This document shows positions 26,345 to 36,180 of a stretch of DNA of 49,735 bases, one piece after another (the stretch's first letter is position 1; the number at the start of each line of letters is the position of its first letter). The translations under genes and the position numbers were made by a program. The stretch spans positions 1-49,735 of the forward strand of contig JAHEBQ010000046.1 of NCBI GenBank assembly GCA_024642205.1, written 5' to 3'. The stretch comes from Planctomycetaceae bacterium (GTDB lineage: Bacteria > Planctomycetota > Planctomycetia > Pirellulales > Pirellulaceae). The notes under the pieces are model-generated. The model was not told where the DNA came from. It saw nothing but the letters and a program-made list of their open reading frames with translations, and did no database searches.

Positions 26345-26782
26345 CTAGTGAGCTTTGACCTTTATTTTTCGAGGCTTGACTGCTTCCGGCTTGGGAAGAA
26401 AAACAGTCAGCACACCGTTTTTGAGGACGCCCGCGACTCTTTCAGAGTCGACGTTGGAGGGCAGCGTAATCGTGCGTTTGAAGTTACCAAAGCCACGCTC
26501 CTGTCGATGCCAGGCCCCCGTTTCGATTTCAGGTGACTTTCGTTCTCCCATGACAGTTAGCTGATCGCCACCATCAACAAAGATTTCAATTTCATCCAAC
26601 TCCATTCCGGGTATCTCAGCTTCCACAAGATAGCTGTCTCCGTCCTCCCACAAATTCATCGGAGGATAAGATCTAACCGTCGACACAATTCCGTTTCCTT
26701 CGCGACTCAACAACCGATTCATTTCACTTTGCAATCGGCTCATTTCATTTTGCACTTCTGCCAAAGGCCAGCGCGTGATCAT
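26345..26782 (-). CDS. Hsp20/alpha-crystallin small heat shock protein (second)
   Basis: The protein has 145 residues from the ATG at 26782, which has GGGAGGA 7 bases upstream; an earlier in-frame ATG at 26902 adds 40 residues with no family match. The crystallin domain spans PPMNLWEDGDSYLVEAEIPG to GVLKNGVLTVFLPKPEAVKP. It differs clearly from its neighbour: the N-terminus has EMSRLQSEMNRLL, and the domain has GDQLTVMGER and FGNFKRTITLP. So this is an older pair rather than a recent duplication. Two different Hsp20s often form separate or mixed oligomers. Confidence 0.95.
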   Translation of the reverse strand: MITRWPLAEVQNEMSRLQSEMNRLLSREGNGIVSTVRSYPPMNLWEDGDSYLVEAEIPGMELDEIEIFVDGGDQLTVMGERKSPEIETGAWHRQERGFGNFKRTITLPSNVDSERVAGVLKNGVLTVFLPKPEAVKPRKIKVKAH

Positions 26783-27185
26783 CTTCTGTTCCTCCCATTG
26801 AAGTCCAAGAACCATATTTAAAATAGATACACACGGCATCTCTCTAGACGTTTTTGCCACTGGTTTTCCGCGAAACTCGTCATCGAATTCCGGGCGGGTC
26901 ATTTAAACTGCAACGAGCGTGCCAAAACTGTCGAGAAGGATTTTCCCGTTTTCATTTTGCTTCCAAATGAAACAGATTTTCAGAAGAAAGACCAGCCGAT
27001 TGCCAAATCGGCACACTAACTACCTTTCATTCGTGCCAATTTGGCCGACGCCCATTCTGGTTCACGACACACCCGTGCGGCAGGCGCATATGTTGATCCG
27101 TAACTGATTTGGCATGGTGATTGCAAATGTCGCATCTCTCGTGAATGTTGTTATCCGCCGATCCCGCTTTAGAAAAGGACCTGAC
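26783..27185. other. Divergent intergenic region upstream of the second Hsp20
   Basis: About 400 bases without a supported gene. It should contain the heat-shock promoter of the Hsp20 gene and the promoter of the helical protein to the right. No known heat-shock operator was recognised. Confidence 0.5.
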
Positions 27186-27680
27186 ATGTCAAAACGCGAC
27201 CCTCAAGTTCATTTCAACCCGGACTCTAAATCTGCACTACACTCGGCCTCAGATTCAGCCGCCAGTGATCGAGGCAGGTTAATTGTGATGATGCACAATC
27301 TCGAATCGGCATTGGCAGCTGCCTCGTTCAACCGGATTGTCGACTGGAACGATATCGTGCAGGAGGAGTTGGTTCGATTGCAAACGGCATTAAACCAGAG
27401 CCGCACCGATTTGAACGCAAGCGCGGGTCTTTTCGCCGAGATCGCCAACGATCACCCACGATTGGTTTCAAGGATTGAAAAACTACAGCACGAATTCCTT
27501 GACCTGGAACGACAGATCGAGACATTACGACAGCAGTTCTGTCGTTCCGAAGACGCTCCGGAGGTCGCTGACGTTCGCGAACGACTGAGCTGGTTGTTGA
27601 CAGCATTACGGCATGCCCAATCCAAAGAAAACGAGCTGGTCTTCGAAGCGATCGGTCTCGATTTGGGAGCGGGTGATTAA
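27186..27680 (+). CDS. Helical cytoplasmic protein of unknown function
   Basis: The protein has 164 residues from the ATG at 27186, preceded by AAGGAC 7 bases upstream; the frame is open 24 codons further up without support. There is no signal peptide. After a polar, Ser/Asp-rich N-terminus of about 35 residues it is almost all helix with coiled-coil periodicity: NIVQ-type turn WNDIVQEELVRLQTALNQS, ISRIEKLQHEF-like SRIEKLQHEFLDLERQIETL, and RERLSWLLTALRHAQSKENE. No family is recognised. Its place between Hsp20 genes and a PDZ/baeRF pair suggests a stress role by position only. Confidence 0.7.
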   Translation: MSKRDPQVHFNPDSKSALHSASDSAASDRGRLIVMMHNLESALAAASFNRIVDWNDIVQEELVRLQTALNQSRTDLNASAGLFAEIANDHPRLVSRIEKLQHEFLDLERQIETLRQQFCRSEDAPEVADVRERLSWLLTALRHAQSKENELVFEAIGLDLGAGD

Positions 27681-28113
27681 TCAGAATTCGAACATCTTAA
27701 AACGAGTGTTCAACTCCAGTTTTCTTTTGCGGGCTATGACGAACGTCATGATCGCTACGGAAGGCGGTCCCACCTCGATCAAGACACCATATTGAGCGTG
27801 TCAATTGAGTGCCAATAAAAGAAACCGGGTACTCGGACGTTTGCAGCGGTAAACTCCGCTGCGATTGAAGAACGTGCCCAGCCGAATTGTGTTGCAACTG
27901 CGACGGCCAGTTGCGCGCTGTTTCGCACGATGCGTCACTCGTTTCAACACCAGGACGATGTACAAAGTTCGTAACATGCGAAATGCAGGCGAAATAACAG
28001 CCACCAACATTCACTTCCTCATCGGCACGCTGTTTGCATAAAAATATCGTGAGTGTAGGGAGCGTGAATTCGCGCCCGCGTATCAAGAAGAGGTTTTCAG
28101 CAGGAGATTTGCC
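27681..28113. other. Intergenic region before the PDZ gene
   Basis: About 430 bases; a 129-codon minus frame (27697-28086) has no recognisable features and is not called. The promoter for the PDZ gene is expected here. Confidence 0.5.
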
Positions 28114-28959
28114 GTGATTAAACGAACGATTGGAATTTGTTTGGCATTGGCTCTGATCGGACCGAAGACGACGCCAGTTTGTACAGCTCAGGACAAAATT
28201 GACAGAAAACCTGAAGTCGCGCAGTCAGTAACACAAAATGAGACAATGGGGAAACAGGCGTACCTCGGCTTGGGGGTTATTCCGCTTCAACCAGCGATTG
28301 CCAGTCAACTTGGAAACACGATCGGTGACGGCCGGGGAGTCTTGATCGCCAATGTCGTGGAAGGATCGCCTGCGGCGAAGGCTGGATTGAAGATTCACGA
28401 TGTGCTGGTTGCCTTGAACCAGCAAGACATTTATTCAACTGAACAGCTCGTCAAGTTGATTCAGGCCAGCAAGCCGGGCGAAGAAGTCGCGTTGACTTTT
28501 TTCCGGGAAGGCAAGCAACAGAAAGCCAGCCTTGTGCTTGGAGAGATCATCGCTCAACCAACGGACCGCACGCAGAAAGTCCTGCGAGTTCCGTTTGACG
28601 AAAGATTTCCCATCCCTGAATTGTTCTCCCGCGACAGGCTATTGGAAAACATCCCAGACGCAGGCAACTGGTCTCAATTCGAATCGCTGAGTATCGCCAA
28701 GGACGAGGACGGAAATTACAAAGCAAAGATATCGTTCAAGGACAATGAACAGACCTTGGATCGAACATTCATCGGAACCCGTGAAGAGGTGGTGAAAGCC
28801 ATCGAAGAGGACAAGGAGTTGCCGAAAACGGCCCGTGACCACTTGCTGCGTGGCCTCGATGTGAAAATTCACGTTCGCGAGTTATTTGATCCCGAACAGT
28901 TTTTCCGGCGACCTGGTCTTTCCAAAGAGATGTTCAACTGGCCAGAGTTCGAGTTTTAA
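28114..28959 (+). CDS. Secreted PDZ-domain protein without protease domain
   Basis: This 281-residue protein starts with GTG at 28114 and AGGAG 7 bases upstream. A signal peptide (RTIGICLALALIGP, cleavage near CTAQ) exports it. One PDZ domain covers about residues 47-145: YLGLGVIPLQPAIASQL, GVLIANVVEGSPAAKAGL, HDVLVALNQQDI and KPGEEVALTFFREGK, as in HtrA/DegP proteins. No trypsin-like domain is present. The remaining about 135 residues (SIAKDEDGNYKAKISFKDN and so on) are charged and not recognised. It may act as an adaptor that binds misfolded C-termini in the periplasm; this is inferred from the fold. Confidence 0.85.
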   Translation: MIKRTIGICLALALIGPKTTPVCTAQDKIDRKPEVAQSVTQNETMGKQAYLGLGVIPLQPAIASQLGNTIGDGRGVLIANVVEGSPAAKAGLKIHDVLVALNQQDIYSTEQLVKLIQASKPGEEVALTFFREGKQQKASLVLGEIIAQPTDRTQKVLRVPFDERFPIPELFSRDRLLENIPDAGNWSQFESLSIAKDEDGNYKAKISFKDNEQTLDRTFIGTREEVVKAIEEDKELPKTARDHLLRGLDVKIHVRELFDPEQFFRRPGLSKEMFNWPEFEF

Positions 28960-29134
28960 TCATCACGGAGTTAAATGCTCCTGAACGAATAACAAATCTC
29001 GCGAGTGTAATTGTGGCTGGAAAAATCCACCGATGGATTTTGGCCGGTCGAAGCAGCTTGGAATCGACGGGCATTCCATCGTTGCGAGTTTTCAGTCCGT
29101 TTAAAAATGGCAGGTAGTCAGACTGGAGTTACCC

Positions 29135-30292
29135 ATGATTGACCGTTTCACCAAGCAGGATCTCTTGCAACTTATCCAGGAACAGCATGCTCCCTGTGTT
29201 TCGATTTACCTTGGCACGGAAAAGACAGGGCGAGAGATTTATAAGCCCGCCACACAATTGAAACAGCTCGTCGAAGCTGCCAAGACAAAACTTTCGGGCA
29301 ACTGGATGGCCGACTCCGACGCAGAACGATTTCTTGCACCCATTATCGACCTGATCGACGATGAGGACTTTTGGCAGCAAACGGAAAACGGGCTCGCCCT
29401 GTTCTTGAATCCGGATGGTTTCCAGAAATGGCAGATCGTCGATCCGCTTGCAGACCAGGTATTCGTATCCCGAACGTTTTTTGTTCGCTCAATCGTTCCG
29501 ACCGCACAAAGATACGAAGCGTATTACATTCTGGCACTCAGCCAAAACCGAGCTGAATTTTTTGAAGCAGACGAATCCGGTGTATCCAGAATCTGCATTC
29601 CAGAAATGCCTGAAAGCGTTGAAGCGGCGATGAACGTCACGTCTGCGGATCGTGGTTCGTCAGTTCACACAGCAACACAAGAGCATCGCGGAAAACAGGG
29701 GAGAGTCTACCATGGACATGGTGGCAAACCCGACGTCGCCCACGAAGATGCAGAATATTTTTATCGGCAAGTTGATCGAGCGGTTAGTCGATTTTTGGGG
29801 CAAAGTACCAAACCGCTGGTACTAGCAACTGTTTCCAATCAGGCAGCAATTTATCAGAGCGTAAACCGCTACCCCCATTTGGTCGACGAATTTGCATCCG
29901 GCAATCCAGACAGGTTGTTGGAAGACCAACTACTTGCCGATACGCTGGCTGTCCTGCAGGCCCATCGTGACAAAATTCACAGATCTACTGTCGCGCAGTA
30001 TCAAGGTCCGAAAACCATTCCCAACATGTTGTACGAGGTCAGCGAAATCCTCAATGCCGCCCATCTCGGACAGATTGAAAAACTGTTTTGCCATCCAACG
30101 GCGCCCCTTCCGGGTTCTTTCAATCCAGTCAACCGAACGATCGACTACAATTGTTCGACAAACGACCTGGATCTGGATCTCGTTGAAGACGCGATCGCCC
30201 AGACACTGCAGCATCGCGGAGACGTACTCGTATCGCAGAAAGATGAATTACCCATGGAGCAACCGATGATCGCAAAGTTACGATACCAGTAG
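29135..30292 (+). CDS. Bacterial archaeo-eukaryotic release factor-like protein (baeRF)
   Basis: This 385-residue cytoplasmic protein resembles the baeRF family, bacterial relatives of archaeal and eukaryotic aRF1/eRF1. It opens with LLQLIQEQHAPCVSIYLGTE, the usual first-strand motif (PCVSIYLPT in relatives), followed by QLKQLVEAA. A glycine-rich segment HGHGGKP at about 193-199 is followed by DAEYFYRQVDRAVSRFLG and PLVLATV, the conserved core of the second half. The family is thought to act on ribosomes in stalled or stressed states; direct evidence is limited. The canonical GGQ is not present, so classical peptide release is unlikely. It lies 175 bases after the PDZ gene in the same direction, in a neighbourhood of chaperones, which fits a translation-stress role. 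Confidence 0.8.
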   Translation: MIDRFTKQDLLQLIQEQHAPCVSIYLGTEKTGREIYKPATQLKQLVEAAKTKLSGNWMADSDAERFLAPIIDLIDDEDFWQQTENGLALFLNPDGFQKWQIVDPLADQVFVSRTFFVRSIVPTAQRYEAYYILALSQNRAEFFEADESGVSRICIPEMPESVEAAMNVTSADRGSSVHTATQEHRGKQGRVYHGHGGKPDVAHEDAEYFYRQVDRAVSRFLGQSTKPLVLATVSNQAAIYQSVNRYPHLVDEFASGNPDRLLEDQLLADTLAVLQAHRDKIHRSTVAQYQGPKTIPNMLYEVSEILNAAHLGQIEKLFCHPTAPLPGSFNPVNRTIDYNCSTNDLDLDLVEDAIAQTLQHRGDVLVSQKDELPMEQPMIAKLRYQ

Positions 30293-31191
30293 GTACAGCG
30301 CTCAAGCTGGCTTGTTCGACCGTGACGATGTTTGGAATCCCGACCTTCCCGTTTGCAAGGGCAATCCTGTGCATCAATTCGAGAGACACGCGGAATTTCG
30401 ACTCGCTCCTGTCTCAGCATGTCGGTTGTTGAACGGACGGTGGTTTGGTCGTCAATCTATTTGTACCGATAGAAGTAATGCTGCGAATCCACTGGAAACA
30501 GGCAATCTGGATGATCGAGATTATCGCTAGTTAGTTTCCGGATACTCTCGCCGCATGGCACGGCTCCCTGTCCACCGGAACCTCAACACAGAGGTCGATC
30601 GGTACGGCGGAATTTTGAAGCGGAGATTTTGAATCGCTTGATAGCTCCAGGTTTGTATCTTCTTTTACTGGCGATACCGCTGATTGATCCTGGAAAAGCC
30701 AACTATCATTCATTTGCCAAGATTCTTTTCCATATTCGGCCGTGATCACTCTTGTTATTGGTCTCGATTTGCACTGATACGCGGTTGGTTGTTCATGCTT
30801 CAAAGCGTAATGTCTGGTCGCACTGGGTATTTCCAAGTCCCGTATCCTGTCCTGGACACTCCCGGCGGCCGCGCTGGTATCGCATGTCGACCTTGTCACT
30901 TACTCGTTTTATTTCTGGAGTACGATTCAAACCAGATTTCACCGTTCCACATTACGCCGGCGTCCTCTGAGGATTTGAAAAGCAAATCACGATACTTCGT
31001 ATGGCCCCGAGCTGTCATAAAGGCGGACAATCCTGTCCCAAAGCTGCTGACTTACGCGTCAATCGGCGTTCGCCGGTGGCAAATCGTGGTTTCGTCCCGC
31101 CATCAGCTCTGAAAATATGGCGTTCGTTCAGAAATCTTCGCGCAACATTAAACTGTCGTTCCCGTCTTAGTTTAACTCGGCAAGAGGCGTA
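30293..31191. other. 900-base stretch without a supported gene
   Basis: Several short frames on both strands (the longest 30684-31112 plus, 142 codons) overlap each other, with no domains or ribosome binding sites of note. No repeat or RNA gene was recognised. Confidence 0.45.
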
Positions 31192-32643
31192 TCAGGCGAG
31201 GATTCCGTGAATCACCTGGGCTTCCTCTTCAACTCCGGTCAATCGTTGATCGAGCCCTTGAAACTTGAAAGTCAACTTTTTGTGGTCGATTCCCAACTGA
31301 TGAAGAATGGTTGCATTCAGGTCGCGGATATGAGCCGGGTTTTCAATAATGTTATAACTGTGGTCATCGGTTGCACCATATTCACAGCCACGTTTGACTC
31401 CGGCGCCCGCCATCCAGAGTGAGAAACACCTACCGTGGTGATCGCGGCCATGATCGTCTTTTGTCAATTTTCCCTGCGAGTATATGGTACGCCCAAACTC
31501 ACCTCCCCAAACGACGAGCGTGTCGTCCAGCATACCCTGCTGCTCGAGGTCCTGAATCAGTGCGGCAGCCGGTTGGTCGATGTCTTCGCATTGCTGCCGA
31601 ATCTTGGAAGGAAGAGCGCCGTGCTGATCCCAACCACGGTGGAACAGCTGAACATAACGGACACCTTTGGCCACCATTCGTCGCGCCAAGAGGCAATTGC
31701 GTGCAAAAGAACCCGGTTTCTCAACCTGCGGCCCATAACGATCCTTAACGTGTTGGGATTCCCCGGAAATATCCATCAGCTCGGGAACTTCTGATTGCAT
31801 GCGGAACGCCATTTCGAACTGGGAGATGCGCGCCTGAGTCTCTGGATCAGCAAACCGGTCGTATGTTTCCCTGTTCAATTCCCCCAGGCTATCGAGCATA
31901 CTTCGACGCGTCGCCCGGTCGACCCCGGGTGGATTGTTCAAGTAGAGGACCGGTTCGCCTGCGCTTCGCAGTTTCACACCCTGATGCTTGGACGGAAGGA
32001 ATCCCGCCCCCCAGAGTCGATCGTACAGGGCTTGAAGTTGGCCCCGGCCGCGTGAGATCATGACGATGTACGCCGGCATGTTGTCGTTTTCGCTGCCCAA
32101 CCCATAGCTCAACCAGGACCCGAGTGCTGGTTTGCCTTGTTGCTGTACCCCGGTGTTGATATAGGTGATTGCCGGATCGTGATTGACCGCCTCGGTGTAC
32201 ATGGATTTGACAATTGAAATCTTGTCAACGATCGATGCCGTATGTGGAAGCAAATCCTTGTTGACCCAGGTCTGATGATCGCCGAATCGCCCGAATTCGA
32301 ACATCGGTGCAACACATGGGAAAGTCGTTTGGCCGCTGGTCATACCTGTCAGCCGTTGTCCCTGGCGAACGGATTCCGGAAGTTCTTCGCCATGAAATTT
32401 TCGCATCGCGGGCTTGTAGTCAAACGTATCAATATGACTTGGCCCGCCTGCCATAAACAAGTAGATCAGACGCTTGGCTTTCGGGGCAAAATTTGGAAAT
32501 TGAGGCAATCCGGGATGCGATCTTTCGGCGGCCCTCACGCTACCAACGAGAGCCGGGTCAATCAGCGTACTGAGCGCCAGCGCTCCAACGCCGCTGCCGG
32601 ATCGAAGCAAAAACCTGCGGCGGGATTCAGTTTGGAAGTCCAT
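31192..32643 (-). CDS. DUF1501 domain protein with twin-arginine signal
   Basis: This 483-residue protein has an N-terminal Tat signal, SRRRFLLRSGSGVGALALS. It belongs to DUF1501, an alkaline-phosphatase/sulfatase-like superfamily branch. Visible landmarks are RLIYLFMAGGPSHIDTFDYKP, LPHTASIVDKISIVKSMYTE, YVQLFHRGWDQHG, VVWGGEFGRT and DDHGRDHHGRCFSLWMAGAGV with metal-ligand-like His and Asp. The function is not established. These genes nearly always follow a DUF1549/DUF1553 cytochrome gene in planctomycetes, as here with a 12-base gap, so the two form one operon and probably work together outside the cytoplasm. Confidence 0.93.
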   Translation of the reverse strand: MDFQTESRRRFLLRSGSGVGALALSTLIDPALVGSVRAAERSHPGLPQFPNFAPKAKRLIYLFMAGGPSHIDTFDYKPAMRKFHGEELPESVRQGQRLTGMTSGQTTFPCVAPMFEFGRFGDHQTWVNKDLLPHTASIVDKISIVKSMYTEAVNHDPAITYINTGVQQQGKPALGSWLSYGLGSENDNMPAYIVMISRGRGQLQALYDRLWGAGFLPSKHQGVKLRSAGEPVLYLNNPPGVDRATRRSMLDSLGELNRETYDRFADPETQARISQFEMAFRMQSEVPELMDISGESQHVKDRYGPQVEKPGSFARNCLLARRMVAKGVRYVQLFHRGWDQHGALPSKIRQQCEDIDQPAAALIQDLEQQGMLDDTLVVWGGEFGRTIYSQGKLTKDDHGRDHHGRCFSLWMAGAGVKRGCEYGATDDHSYNIIENPAHIRDLNATILHQLGIDHKKLTFKFQGLDQRLTGVEEEAQVIHGILA

Positions 32644-32655
32644 GGTTTGCTTTCA

Positions 32656-35600
32656 TCAGTTTCGCGTCAGAGTTTCATCAAGATTCAGGATCATTTGTGA
32701 AATCACCGTCCAAGCTGCGTGCTCTCCAGCGTCGATCGTTTCATCTCTCGAAGACTCGCCTACCTTTAGAAGCTGCTTCGCTTGATCGGGGGAATCGGTA
32801 AATCGTTGCCGTTGATCACTTAAAAGTCGCATGATAATTGCCTGTTCCCGCTCGCTGGCGCGACGCGAGGTACAAAGCTGATAGGCAAGCGTAATTCGGC
32901 TTTCATCGTCAGCCGCGGTTTGGATCAGTCGCTGTGCGAGCGCGCGGGCAGCTTCGACAAACTGCGGATCATTCAGGGTCACCAGCGCCTGCAAAGGCGT
33001 ATTGGTACGAGCACGCTGCACAACGCATTTTTCTCTCGATGGCGAATCAAAAATCATCATACTGGGCATCGGAGCGCTTCGTTTCCAGTACGTATACATT
33101 GATTTTCGATACAGCTTCTCGCCGTTATCGGGGGAATATCTCAAGCCACCATTCAAACTGACTTCATTCCAGATATTGGGGGGTTGATACGGTTTGACGC
33201 TCGGTCCGCCCACCTGATCCACCAACATTCCACTGACGGACAGTGCCTGATCCCGAATCAATTCGCCTTGCAGACGAAATCGCGGACTATAGGACAGAAG
33301 CTGATTTTCGGGATCGATTTCCTGTTGACCCACCGGTCGCCGCGAACTTTGACGATAAGTCCTTGACATTGCCAACAGCTTGATCATTCGTTTGACATTC
33401 CAGCCAGACTCGACGAAGTCCACGGCCAACCAATCAAGCAGCTCTGGATGAGTCGGAGGCATGCCTTGCGCTCCAAAATCACCAGCCGTCCGAACCAGGC
33501 CCTTTCCGAACAACATCACCCAATAGCGATTAACCGCAACTCGGGCAGTCAGCGGATGTCCCGGATGTGTCAGCCATTGGGCCAACCCCAATCGGTTGTC
33601 AGGAGCACCTTCCGGCAACGATGGCAATACAGACGGCACACCAACGGAAACGGGTTGGTCCTCCAAGGGTGAATCATATTGGCCACGATTCAGCACATAG
33701 GTCTTTCGCATCGCTTCCGGTGGATTGTCCTGCATCATCATCGATGTAATGGACTTGGAATTCAACGCCGCAAGGTGGGCCGTCGCCTCGGCCAGCATGT
33801 CGGACAATTTCCTGTAGTCACTGTCTTCATTTGCCAGGTAAAATTCCCGCAGAATTTCAACCTGCTCCGGGGAACGTTTTTCCTCGGACGTTGCCAGAAT
33901 CGAACTTACGGGATTGTCTTTGGCCCGGGGAACTTCGGTGGCCGAAATTGCTCGGTTGTAAATACGAATATCGTCAACTCCACCTTTCCAATTGGCTCCG
34001 CTGGAACGACTTCCGATCCGAAACGGCACGTGGGTTTCGATTGTCGCGTTCAGCGCGTCGGCTTCCACCAGGTTTTCCGATAGTTTTCCATCGATAAAAA
34101 TCTTGACGCCCGTTGATTTCTGCGTTCCGTCATAGCTGATTACGACGTGCTGCCACTTGTTTTTTTTCAGCTGATCTTTGGAAATCACCTTCAGCGCGTT
34201 ACTTGGCCAGGTGTTTATGATGTGAGTCCCGATTTTGCGGTCTTGAATCCACAAGTCGTAGCCGCGATACGAATTTGCGACGTCCATCCTCGAAAACACG
34301 GCTCCACCCGAGCTTCCGTCACTTTTGATCCACGCCGCGAGTGAAAAAGGGGCGTCCCCTTTCAGTTCGATCGAATCTTCACTGGAAACAAACTGTGTTC
34401 CGCCATCCAATTGCAGAGCCTTGCTACCATCTCGATCGGTCGATTCCCATTTCCCTTTTTCCAACGTGGCGACTGCCCCGGTCGAATGATTCTTGAGTTC
34501 GTTTCCGGCGGCTTCATCCAAGGGAAACCATTGTGCCAGGCCCGAAAGTTCGTTCTCTGGAGCCTCGGAATTCGAAGCGCGCTCGGTCGCTTGCCTGGCC
34601 CATGCGATGAATTTTGGCTCCACCGCACTGCGGTGCGAATCAAGTTCCTGTTTTGCCTGTTCGATCCTGCTTTGTGCATTGGCCAGTTTCTGTGTTCTTT
34701 CGTCGCTGACAACTTCAACGACTGGTGCCTGATTGCCATTTCTGGTCTGCATACCCGGGTCAGCAGTATTATTAAAGTAGGCAAAAAACTGGTAATATTC
34801 GTTTTGGGAAATCGGATCGTATTTGTGATCATGACATTGGCAGCATTCCATCGTTAAGGCCATCCATACGGTCGACGTCGTCTTGACACGATCGACAACG
34901 TATTCGACTCGGAGTTCTTCTGGAAACGCGCCACCTTCGTCGCTGGTCGCGTGATTTCGATTGAATCCCGACGCAATTTTCTGTTCCATGGTTGCGTCAG
35001 GAATCAAATCACCAGCCAGTTGCTCGATCGTAAACTGGTCAAAGGGCATGTTGGCGTTGTAGGCTTGAATTACCCAGTCGCGCCAGGGCCACATGTCGCG
35101 TGGCCCGTCCGCGTGCATGACGCTGGTGTCACCGTACCGTGCCGCGTCCATCCAGGCCAGAGTCATCCGCTCGCCATACGCCGGTGAAGCCAGCAAACGG
35201 TCGACAACCCTCTCGTAGGCGGCGTCAACTCCGCGGGAATGGGCATCTTCAAGAAACTCACTAACCTGTTCGGGAGTCGGTGGCAGGCCGTTGAGATCAA
35301 GAGAAACTCGTCGCATCAGCGTTGTGAGTTCTGACTCGGGAGACATCGATAGTCCCCCTGAACCAAGCATACGTTGAACGAAAAAATCCACCGGGTTGGA
35401 ATCCACGTCCGTTGACTTCCTGGGTGGCACAAACGCCCAATGACGTTGAAATTCCGCACCCTCGTTAATCCAACGCCGGAGGATATCCTGTTGTGCTTTG
35501 GAAAGCCGTTTGTTGGAATCGGGCGGTGGCATCACAACGTCAGGGTCCGTCGAATTGATGCGGAAAATGAGTTGGCTCTCGACTGGATTTCCCGGCATGA

Positions 35601-35862
35601 TTGCTTCCGCCGCCAATGCGGCAGCCCGGTCGTCGAGTCGCAAATCGGCTTGCCGTGTCGATTCCGCCGGGCCATGGCAAAGGAAGCAATTGTCGGAAAG
35701 GATCGGGCGGATATCCCGATTATAATCCAGATGATCCTGGGCTCTGCCGTCCGACGGACAATCCATGAGCAATAGCCATGCGTAAACGTAGAGCGCGACT
35801 ATTCGAAACGGTGATATCGGAGCGAGACGCAAGTTCATGCAGTCGAGATGGCATTTCATCAT
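32656..35862 (-). CDS. Planctomycete cytochrome protein: PSCyt1-DUF1549-LamG-like-DUF1553
   Basis: This 1068-residue exported protein has a hydrophobic N-terminal segment (about 18-33). It then carries a c-type haem motif CFLCHG at about 59-64 with a later MPPPDSNK (PSCyt1). DUF1549 (PSCyt2) follows with VDFFVQRMLGSGGLSMSP, DLNGLPPTPEQVSEFL and ECCQCHDHKYDPI, a second CxxCH. A beta-sandwich insert of the LamG/concanavalin-like kind (FPLDEAAGNELKNHSTG to YNRAI, about 440-640) comes next. DUF1553 (PSD1) closes it: RVAVNRYWVMLFGKGLV, SRTYRQSSR, RARTNTPLQALVTLNDPQF. The role is unproven; carbohydrate-linked electron transfer is a common guess. It is the first gene of the pair with the DUF1501 gene. 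The exact start is unclear, as three ATGs lie within 9 codons. Confidence 0.93.
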   Translation of the reverse strand: MMKCHLDCMNLRLAPISPFRIVALYVYAWLLLMDCPSDGRAQDHLDYNRDIRPILSDNCFLCHGPAESTRQADLRLDDRAAALAAEAIMPGNPVESQLIFRINSTDPDVVMPPPDSNKRLSKAQQDILRRWINEGAEFQRHWAFVPPRKSTDVDSNPVDFFVQRMLGSGGLSMSPESELTTLMRRVSLDLNGLPPTPEQVSEFLEDAHSRGVDAAYERVVDRLLASPAYGERMTLAWMDAARYGDTSVMHADGPRDMWPWRDWVIQAYNANMPFDQFTIEQLAGDLIPDATMEQKIASGFNRNHATSDEGGAFPEELRVEYVVDRVKTTSTVWMALTMECCQCHDHKYDPISQNEYYQFFAYFNNTADPGMQTRNGNQAPVVEVVSDERTQKLANAQSRIEQAKQELDSHRSAVEPKFIAWARQATERASNSEAPENELSGLAQWFPLDEAAGNELKNHSTGAVATLEKGKWESTDRDGSKALQLDGGTQFVSSEDSIELKGDAPFSLAAWIKSDGSSGGAVFSRMDVANSYRGYDLWIQDRKIGTHIINTWPSNALKVISKDQLKKNKWQHVVISYDGTQKSTGVKIFIDGKLSENLVEADALNATIETHVPFRIGSRSSGANWKGGVDDIRIYNRAISATEVPRAKDNPVSSILATSEEKRSPEQVEILREFYLANEDSDYRKLSDMLAEATAHLAALNSKSITSMMMQDNPPEAMRKTYVLNRGQYDSPLEDQPVSVGVPSVLPSLPEGAPDNRLGLAQWLTHPGHPLTARVAVNRYWVMLFGKGLVRTAGDFGAQGMPPTHPELLDWLAVDFVESGWNVKRMIKLLAMSRTYRQSSRRPVGQQEIDPENQLLSYSPRFRLQGELIRDQALSVSGMLVDQVGGPSVKPYQPPNIWNEVSLNGGLRYSPDNGEKLYRKSMYTYWKRSAPMPSMMIFDSPSREKCVVQRARTNTPLQALVTLNDPQFVEAARALAQRLIQTAADDESRITLAYQLCTSRRASEREQAIIMRLLSDQRQRFTDSPDQAKQLLKVGESSRDETIDAGEHAAWTVISQMILNLDETLTRN

Positions 35863-36180
35863 GGATGTCCGTTTGGCCGTTCTGTCTCAAGTGAATCCAC
35901 TTTCGATTGTCAGCCTAAACAGGCCGGTTGGCAACTGCAACAAGCCAATTCGTCGCAGGCTCGAATTGCCGGGGTTTGGGCGTTCGCCCGCCGGCGAAAC
36001 GACGCCGGCAAAACCGCCATCGTGTCGGATCGACGGCGAATCGTTACAATCATGCCTCAAGCGGTAGGTCGATCGTATCCGGCGATTTGCCCGGTCGTCA
36101 TCGTTTGCGTTGTCCCGAGCTGACTGGAATCAGCCGAAGGGCAGGGCAACGACCGCATCTTGATGAAAGAGAGTTGGAAA
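35863..36180. other. Divergent intergenic region
   Basis: About 320 bases between the leftward cytochrome operon and the rightward glpX gene. No gene or clear operator was seen. Confidence 0.5.
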
